Shown here piece by piece: positions 62,198 through 64,000 of a stretch of 64,000 nt of DNA. How positions within the stretch are numbered: position 1 is the stretch's first letter; each line of letters begins with the position of its first letter. The notes under the pieces are model-generated. The model made no database searches, was not told the DNA's origin, and saw nothing but the letters and a program-made list of their open reading frames with translations. Where the stretch lies: positions 18,174,171 through 18,238,170 of the forward strand of contig CM057171.1 in the NCBI GenBank assembly GCA_029962745.1, written 5' to 3'. Position numbers and translations under genes: made by a program. This DNA is from Echinometra lucunter. Its lineage: Eukaryota; Echinodermata; Echinoidea; Camarodonta; Echinometridae.

Positions 62198-62246
<49 letters not shown>

Positions 62247-62266
62247 ACTGCTACTGCTGCTGCTCT

Positions 62267-62317
<51 letters not shown>

Positions 62318-64000
62318 ACTACTACTTCTTATGATAATAATGATAATGAAAATACAGTCAACTCTGCATAAGTCGAAGTCGCATAAGTCGAATAATCGCC
62401 TAAGTCGAAGGTCTGTACTGGGTCCCATTCCTTTATTTTCTATTGTTTTTGACCCCTCATAAGTCGAATTTTTTCTAAGTCGAAGCATTTTCTTCAGTCC
62501 CAAGAAATTCGACTTAGGCAGAGTTGACTGTAGTTATAATAAAATCATTGAAGTTGGACAAATATTATACAAAAAATATAAAAAATAAAAAAATATTCAT
62601 GTTATCTTGTACTTGTAGACAAAGGTGATATGCTAATGTTTTCTATTCCTACAGTACATGTAGTGTTAATTAATTTTCCGGGACACGTAATTCATATATT
62701 GACTCAATATTCTGAATATGAACATGCAATAAATATTCTTAATAAGACGCAAATATACTTCATAATATTTACTACAAATAGTAAACGTACTTTATAATGT
62801 AATACAATTGTGCTTAATGACTGCAAAGTAGACATTTTATTGCCAATGAATATCAATGGTTCAAATCAAATAGGTTCAATAAATTCATGCAAAGAGATAA
62901 AAATCAATGGTTTACATCAAATTGATTCAGCCCTCATTACTGATATCATATTCAATTGATTTTCCTTTACATATACACTGTCCATGTAGCTACAAACACA
63001 ACAAATATACATGTACATTGATCATCCGCATGATACATGCATCTAAGAAAAAGTTCAATTTGGGGAGGGTATTTTCTTTCACCCCCTCCCCCCCCCCCCC
63101 CTGTAGAATCTGTACAGTGTACATATCCTACTGCACATTGTTCATCAAGCAGTACATAACTGGCGTGTGAAATGTTAGTTGAAAATATACATCCCAACAA
63201 CGTTGAGGGAAGAAATTTTTGAAGGTCACTGGAAAGACCCAAAGGATTATGGGGATTTTTCATCTAAAACTTCCCCAAAATGTGAAGAATCTTTCATTTC
63301 CTCACTGCAAAGTACATCTGCTGAGCACGGTAAAATCACACATATGTGAACAGCTGTATGCACATGTACATGCAGACATGAAGCAAAATAAAAATTTTCT
63401 TCCCAAGGAGTACAACTTTAATGTTTAATAAATACCGTGTAAATGTGTATGTGTATTTTTCTTTACGCACTTTCTTTCAGCCTGTGAAACATTTTGGTTT
63501 GGTTCATTAGCAGGTTGATTTCTTTCAGTGTACATCTTTTTCCCCCATCAAGTACAACATACTTGAACATATTTTACAAAGTCAAGCTGTTGGTATTTTC
63601 CCACAGCGTACAAGAGGAAAAAATGTACAATATTCTTTCTCTTTTATTTTCAATAATTTTGTAAAAATAATGGTTTATATTCCAACCATGGTTTAAATTC
63701 AAACAACGGTTTAAACCCCATAAGCGTAGTAAGTTCATATCATCCTTTCCCTCACTTGATATGCTTTACTTTAGTTCACAGCAGAACCATGGTTAAAATG
63801 TGTAGACCTGAGCTGCCAACCCCAACTGGAAAAAAATCCTATTCTGTACTTCCTTTTATCCTATTTTCATGCCAAAAATCCTATTTTTGCATGAAAATTT
63901 AAAAAATACAACAATGTGATTCCCCTTTCACTCTCTATGATATCCTAAAGAAAATACAATATTAATAATATGTATGACTTACTTAATTATTTTGATCCTA
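32188..64000 (-). CDS. Unidentified seven-transmembrane protein, 3' part of gene (11 exons, N-terminus off-window)
   Basis: Minus-strand exons, 5' to 3': 64000-63983 (cut by the edge), 61704-61650, 55914-55835, 46862-46722, 44393-44296, 42267-42126, 38958-38894, 36882-36848, 35636-35592, 33782-33678, 32373-32188 (stop TAG). Every junction is GT-AG, all phases agree, and 322 residues are recovered. Seven hydrophobic spans lie at about 8-24, 38-58, 64-84, 98-122, 132-156, 179-199 and 216-241. Loops after TM1 (VAKLVDIGRR), TM3 (RSMRLLRREYLNR) and TM5 (KKLHNVSMLRSQRRTQKR) are strongly basic. The positive-inside rule therefore gives N-out/C-in, as in GPCRs. Extracellular loops 2 and 3 each carry one Cys (129 and 207), and loop 3 has an NIS glycosylation sequon. 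There is no DRY or NPxxY motif, so this is not an ordinary rhodopsin-type receptor. The tail is Ser/acidic, then Pro/Arg-rich. I do not recognise the family; GPR137, TPRA1 and THH1/TOM1-type 7TM proteins are groups to compare. Confidence 0.85.
32495..32659. mobile_element. Foldback MITE (GGGCCCTGTTTCATAAAAAG ends)
   Basis: GTTGCTATGATAGCAACTC near both ends in opposite orientation; about 165 bp, in the last intron of the 7TM gene just upstream of its terminal exon. Confidence 0.75.
33409..33643. mobile_element. Truncated or chimeric family A MITE
   Basis: The first half of family A (TTAACCAATTCGTGACAGAG to about 33606) is joined to CACTCTACTGCTATGGGTT, which resembles the right end of family B. 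It lies about 35 bases beyond the splice donor of the TM7/tail exon. Confidence 0.7.
33678..33782 (-). CDS. 7TM gene exon: end of TM7 and start of the tail (residues 227-261)
   Basis: Acceptor TTTTGCAG, donor GTGAGT, 105 nt, phase 0 on both sides. Encodes FCKIIVPILTLLVVF, then HPVDRDPPEESLLSSSSDVD, an acidic serine cluster of the kind phosphorylated in receptor tails (inference). No NPxxY motif is present. Confidence 0.88.
35146..35552. mobile_element. TTAA MITE family A, copy 5
   Basis: TTAACCCATTCGTGACAGGA to CTCTGTCATGAATG; the right terminal GGGTTAA is missing. It ends about 40 bases from the donor of the TM7 exon. Confidence 0.85.
35592..35636 (-). CDS. 7TM gene exon: start of TM7 (residues 212-226)
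   Basis: Acceptor CCTACAG, donor GTGAGT, 45 nt, phase 0 on both sides. Encodes DDNNISFSVVYLVLM with an NIS sequon just before the membrane span. Confidence 0.85.
35758..36100. mobile_element. hAT-like MITE (CAGGGTTCATAC ends)
   Basis: The left end CAGGGTTCATAC and the right end GTATGAACGCTG are near complements. The interior has repeated TTCCATGACTTTCCA and TTCCCTGACTTTCC words. CAGGG ends are common in hAT elements; I could not confirm an 8-bp target duplication. Confidence 0.55.
36848..36882 (-). CDS. 7TM gene 35-nt microexon in extracellular loop 3 (residues 200-211)
   Basis: A T-rich tract of about 40 bases ending TTCCAG and a consensus donor GTAAGT flank 35 nt encoding SMGGHTSCSKVY. 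Phase 1 in and 0 out exactly bridges the TM6 exon (ends phase 1) and the TM7 exon (starts phase 0). Joining those two exons directly gives a stop at the second codon of the TM7 exon, which is strong frame evidence for this exon. It supplies the only Cys of loop 3. Confidence 0.8.
37269..37843. mobile_element. TTAA MITE family C, copy 2
   Basis: TTAAAGGAGAATTCAACCC to GGGTTGCGTTCTCCTTTAA, with the internal GATGTCATCGTGGACAACTC block and its complement. Confidence 0.82.
37930..38345. repeat. Local direct duplication, offset about 223 bp
   Basis: Two copies begin TAGTCTTTCAAC/TG, share ACATTCACTGGAAGTACATG, and end near GACAAGAGACATGATAC/AGGAGACATGATACAT. Divergence suggests an old event. A G-run splits the first copy at about 38068. 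Confidence 0.7.
38894..38958 (-). CDS. 7TM gene exon: TM6 (residues 178-200)
   Basis: Acceptor CCCACAG, donor GTGAGT, 65 nt, phase 2 in and 1 out. Encodes SIILAFELSSVATLIYDSFM. The other two frames contain stops, so the frame is unambiguous. Confidence 0.87.
39049..39426. mobile_element. Inverted-repeat element (CTAGAGTCCCCAGTTTTCCG ends)
   Basis: CTAGAGTCCCCAGTTTTCCG at the left and its near complement CGGAAAACTGGGGACTCTAG at the right; 378 bp, no ORF. It lies 90 bases upstream of the TM6 exon acceptor. Confidence 0.75.
40286..40425. mobile_element. Foldback MITE (GGGAGCATTTCATGA type), copy 2
   Basis: GGGGAGCATTTCATGAAGTG and its complement with TCTGATTGGCTGAGAGCAAA in the loop arm. Confidence 0.75.
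40527..40947. mobile_element. Inverted-repeat element with internal tandem units (TTTATGCCTCCG ends)
   Basis: TTTATGCCTCCG and CGGAGGCATAAA bound two imperfect units (TCTAATCAGATCATT and CAAGTTTGAAGTTGATC words recur about 160 bases apart) and a GGAC tetranucleotide run. The plan resembles the 10.7-12.5 kb element; CCTTGACCTTTGAC here is the complement of a DR1-like word. Confidence 0.6.
42126..42267 (-). CDS. 7TM gene exon: TM5 and third cytoplasmic loop (residues 131-178)
   Basis: Acceptor TGTGTAG, donor GTAAGT, 142 nt, phase 1 in and 2 out. Encodes DPFWVMFSGVECILVQMF, then a loop with ten Lys/Arg residues between 157 and 177 (KKLHNVSMLRSQRRTQKR). Confidence 0.9.
42359..43068. mobile_element. 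hAT-like element (CAGGGCTCTAC ends), host of a family A insertion
   Basis: CAGGGCTCTACAAACCCACT at the left and TTTTTGTAGAGCCCTG at the right, with GGGCAAGT words inside. The word ATGCATT flanks both ends as a candidate target duplication. It is interrupted by family A copy 6. Confidence 0.7.
42563..42978. mobile_element. TTAA MITE family A, copy 6 (nested)
   Basis: TTAACTCATTCGTGACAGGA to CTGTCACGAATGGGTTAA, inside the CAGGGCTCTAC element, so younger than it. Confidence 0.88.
43218..43752. mobile_element. Diverged family A MITE carrying a SINE insertion
   Basis: TTAACCATTCATGACAGAGG to CATGAATGGGTTGAA with typical interior words (GCAAATTGGCAACTTTTT, TTGGTGTTGCCAATTTG). It is interrupted at about 43476-43652. 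Confidence 0.75.
43476..43652 (-). mobile_element. tRNA-type SINE sharing the 3' tail of the LINE at 45.8 kb
   Basis: On the minus strand it reads a head with GTAAATGGGTACCTGGTAGG, then CAGCGCTTAGAAACATTTGT and AAGCGCTATATAAATGTTG. That tail matches the 3' end of the LINE fragment at 45809-46485 (CGCTTAGAAACGTCTGTATT, AATAAATGTTTTTG). Confidence 0.65.
43792..43929. mobile_element. Foldback MITE (GGGAGCATTTCATGA type), copy 3
   Basis: GTGTTTCATCAAGTGTCTTG and complement with CATCTGATTGGCTGAGAGCA in the middle. Confidence 0.7.
44296..44393 (-). CDS. 7TM gene exon: TM4 and extracellular loop 2 (residues 98-131)
   Basis: Acceptor TTTGCAG, donor GTTTGT (weaker), 98 nt, phase 2 in and 1 out. Encodes LVLPVLVLFGAYFLGVTI and SKDQSLTCR; the Cys (129) would lie outside. 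The gap of 500 N lies in the intron just upstream, but the phases match without anything from the gap. Confidence 0.88.
45029..45528. other. Assembly gap (500 N)
   Basis: Exactly 500 N, a typical placeholder. Both edges are purine-rich (GAAGGGGAGAAGGAGAAG before, AAGAGAAGAAGAG after), so a GA microsatellite probably broke the assembly. The ORFs spanning it are artefacts. Confidence 0.97.
45809..46485 (-). pseudogene. 3' fragment of an L2/CR1-like non-LTR retrotransposon (reverse transcriptase C-terminus)
   Basis: On the minus strand, conceptual translation in shifting frames gives LDYCNSIFSNLPHTYLLPLQ, then RVQNSAARLVSLSRKSEPIA, GSLHWLPIHS, FKVLLLAYKILNGQAPKYLA and KYGDRAFSTIVPSLWNSLP. This is the usual end of reverse transcriptases of the L2/CR1/Rex-Babar group. 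It carries frameshifts near 46275 and 46430 and in-frame stops, so it is dead. Downstream is a 3' UTR with CGCTTAGAAACGTCTGTATT and an (ATT)n tail at about 45810-45832. It lies in a 7TM gene intron, in the same orientation as the gene. Confidence 0.8.
46490..46635. repeat. Dispersed repeat fragment (GCTAGGCTTCTCTCAAGACC)
   Basis: A word shared with 32720-32820 (CCTAGGCTTCTCTCAAGACC) followed in both by AATTGGGGTCTGTGCC/AATTAGGGTCTGCGCT. More distant relatives lie near 8200 and 22415. Confidence 0.5.
46722..46862 (-). CDS. 7TM gene exon: end of TM2, TM3 and second cytoplasmic loop (residues 51-98)
   Basis: Strong pyrimidine tract and ACAG acceptor, donor GTAAGT, 141 nt, phase 2 in and out. 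Encodes IMIHWLFMHYPAMELC, TM3 (VQLLKMAQLVLVCHFYLA) and the very basic RSMRLLRREYLNR. No DRY motif occurs at the end of TM3; the equivalent position reads YLARS. Confidence 0.9.
47790..47945. repeat. (GAG)n/(GAA)n trinucleotide array
   Basis: About 155 bases of GAG then GAA triplets in a 7TM gene intron (TTC/CTC on the gene strand). It explains the poly-Glu and poly-Lys ORFs. Confidence 0.95.
48273..48403. repeat. GA-rich microsatellite
   Basis: GAGAGATAGAAAGGGGAGGG-type purine repeat. Confidence 0.9.
48742..48905. mobile_element. Foldback MITE (GGGCGTTTCATCAACATTTG ends)
   Basis: Left GGGCGTTTCATCAAC and right CCTTTCCATGAAACAGGGTC are near complements; TTGATTGGCTGAGAAGCA in the centre relates it to the GGGAGCATTTCATGA group. 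Confidence 0.6.
49269..49448. mobile_element. Tigger-like MITE (TACTGTAAAAGTGGAA ends)
   Basis: TACTGTAAAAGTGGAAATTT at the left and its near complement (ATATTCCACATTTACAGTG) at the right; about 180 bp; inserted in the family B-like element. Confidence 0.65.
49551..50009. mobile_element. TTAA MITE family E, copy 1
   Basis: TTAAAGGGGGTACCCAATGC to GATCACTTTAA. Interior words AATTGGGTACCCACAATGAC and CATTGATTTCGATTGAAAAT recur, inverted, at 51676-52165. It shares its right TTAA with family C copy 3. Confidence 0.75.
50006..50591. mobile_element. TTAA MITE family C, copy 3
   Basis: TTAAAGGAGAATGCAACCC to GGGTTGCATTCTCCTTTAA, directly abutting family E copy 1. Confidence 0.85.
51676..52165. mobile_element. 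TTAA MITE family E, copy 2 (inverted)
   Basis: TTAAAGTGATTACACAATGG to AGCACTGGCTACCCCCTTTAA-type end, the reverse complement of copy 1. It has an internal GTGGGTACC / GGTACCCAC palindrome around TTTGACGTCA. It shares its right TTAA with family B copy 3. Confidence 0.75.
52162..52579. mobile_element. TTAA MITE family B, copy 3
   Basis: TTAACCCATAGAGGTACAG to CTGTACTGCTATGGGTTAA, directly abutting family E copy 2. Confidence 0.88.
53848..54254. mobile_element. TTAA MITE family A, copy 7
   Basis: TTAACCCATTCGTGACAGGG to CTGTCACAAATGGGTTAA, with a small deletion near the right end. Confidence 0.87.
55571..55760. repeat. A-rich AAAACA-type simple repeat
   Basis: AGAAAACAAAAGAAAACAAA-like low-complexity sequence in the intron about 75 bases downstream of the TM2 exon. 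Confidence 0.85.
55835..55914 (-). CDS. 7TM gene exon: first cytoplasmic loop and TM2 (residues 25-51)
   Basis: Acceptor TTGCAG, donor GTAAGT, 80 nt, phase 0 in and 2 out. Encodes VAKLVDIGRRYHQ, a basic loop, then MAVFSLASLECLL, which begins TM2. Confidence 0.87.
56475..56541 (-). repeat. tRNA-like SINE head or tRNA relic
   Basis: On the minus strand a box A-like TAGCTCAGTGGTAGA is followed at normal spacing by a box B-like GGTTCCAAACC. No acceptor stem pairs around it, so it is not a functional tRNA gene. Confidence 0.5.
60062..60215 (+). mobile_element. tRNA-derived SINE head
   Basis: Box A TGGCTCAGTGG near 60067 and box B GGTTCCAATCC near 60112, followed by GGTACCTGGGGAATG, a word shared in kind with the SINE at 43.5 kb. 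Confidence 0.6.
60211..60520. mobile_element. Inverted-repeat MITE (GGGAATGTTTCACAAAGAC ends)
   Basis: GTTTCACAAAGACTAAGA at the left pairs with TCTTAGTGTTTGTGAAAC at the right, next to a C-run at 60511. Confidence 0.6.
60545..60990 (-). mobile_element. tRNA-derived SINE, about 440 bp
   Basis: On the minus strand it starts AGTTGGCTCAGTCGGTAAA (box A), has GGAATCGAGTCC (box B), then a body with CCGTCCCTCGGATAGGACGT and GTAGAGGAGAGTCACC, and ends in an (AAT)n tail. The body words are widespread in animal SINEs. Three GTTCGACAG-like repeats lie between the boxes. Confidence 0.7.
61448..61600. repeat. Foldback repeat
   Basis: TTAGTGGCGATGCAG (61466-61480) and its exact complement CTGCATCGCCACTAA (61567-61581), with further pairing of TATTTACAAT and ATTGTAAATA inside. 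It lies about 50 bases downstream of the TM1 exon donor. Confidence 0.7.
61650..61704 (-). CDS. 7TM gene exon encoding TM1 (residues 6-24)
   Basis: Acceptor CTATCAG and donor GTAAGT flank 55 nt encoding NGILSLFVVVLGLLCLIR, a single hydrophobic span with a basic end. Phase 2 in, phase 0 out, matching both neighbours. Confidence 0.82.
62049..62331. repeat. (CTG)n/(CAG)n trinucleotide array
   Basis: About 94 triplets, mostly CTG with CTA, CTT and TTG interruptions, in the first visible intron of the 7TM gene, whose strand reads CAG. It gives poly-Leu, poly-Cys and poly-Ala ORFs that are not genes. Confidence 0.95.
62355..62530. mobile_element. Tigger-like MITE with TA target duplication
   Basis: CAGTCAACTCTGC at the left, GCAGAGTTGACTG at the right, TA on both sides (62353-62354 and 62531-62532). 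TAAGTCGAA words repeat inside. CAGT ends and TA duplication fit the pogo/Tigger branch of Tc1/mariner. Confidence 0.82.
62533..63976 (-). other. Intron sequence of the 7TM gene
   Basis: AT-rich, ACATGTAC words, a C-run near 63083, and GGTTTAAACC-type palindromic words near 63665-63800. No exon recognised. Confidence 0.4.
63983..64000 (-). CDS. 7TM gene, exon cut by window edge
   Basis: A consensus donor GTAAGT (plus-strand ACTTAC at 63977-63982) follows an open frame reading R-I-K-I-I plus two bases of a Lys codon. Its phase 2 end matches the phase 2 start of the next exon at 61704. Only 18 bases are visible, so support is the donor and the phase match. Confidence 0.5.

Noticed and set aside
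61937..62503. Poly-Cys, poly-Leu and poly-Ala ORFs of 82-154 codons
   Set aside because: Direct read-through of the CTG/CAG array in every frame.
1..64000. CRISPR arrays, operons, phage or plasmid features
   Set aside because: The sequence is intron-rich animal DNA; no repeat-spacer array, Shine-Dalgarno/ORF layout or prokaryotic gene order is present.

Overview
The window is animal nuclear DNA, most likely from an echinoderm such as a sea urchin. The clues are introns with GT-AG splice sites, very frequent ACATGTAC-type words, a dense load of short palindromic DNA transposons, tRNA-derived SINEs, and an L2/CR1-like LINE with an ATT tail. The species is an inference. No bacterial, plasmid, phage or CRISPR feature is visible. 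One 500-base assembly gap lies at 45029-45528.

Three genes are supported. (1) Positions 5239-5418 (+) hold the last coding exon of an unidentified gene whose earlier exons I could not find. (2) Positions 6687-17104 (+) hold a complete five-exon mitochondrial uncoupling protein (UCP1/2/3 type) of about 322 residues. It has all three mitochondrial-carrier signatures, a CCAAT-rich leader with upstream ORFs, and a 3' UTR of about 3.5 kb ending near 20.59 kb. (3) On the minus strand, from the right edge (64000) down to 32188, ten complete coding exons plus one cut by the edge join in one consistent reading frame. They encode the C-terminal 322 residues of a seven-transmembrane protein with GPCR-like topology that I cannot assign to a family. 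One exon is a 35-nt microexon required to keep the frame. Genes 2 and 3 are convergent, with about 11.6 kb of repeat-rich DNA between the end of the UCP transcript and the 7TM stop codon.

Most of the remaining sequence is mobile DNA. At least five families of short non-autonomous elements (called A-E here) begin and end at TTAA, the target of piggyBac-type transposases. Family A has eight main copies plus one diverged copy; B has three plus a shredded fourth; C has three; D has one; E has two. Several are nested or abut at a shared TTAA, so relative ages can be read. Other repeats are hAT-like and Tigger-like MITEs, foldback elements, SINEs, a LINE fragment, microsatellites, and an element with a 161-bp tandem array inside UCP intron 2. 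That array carries eight regularly spaced AGGTCA direct repeats (DR1), the half-site arrangement bound by HNF4/RXR/PPAR-type nuclear receptors.

No operon-like cooperation is expected. The main biological points are the regulatory candidates around the UCP gene (uORF, CCAAT cluster, DR1 array, alternative donor), the orphan 7TM gene, and the readable transposon stratigraphy.
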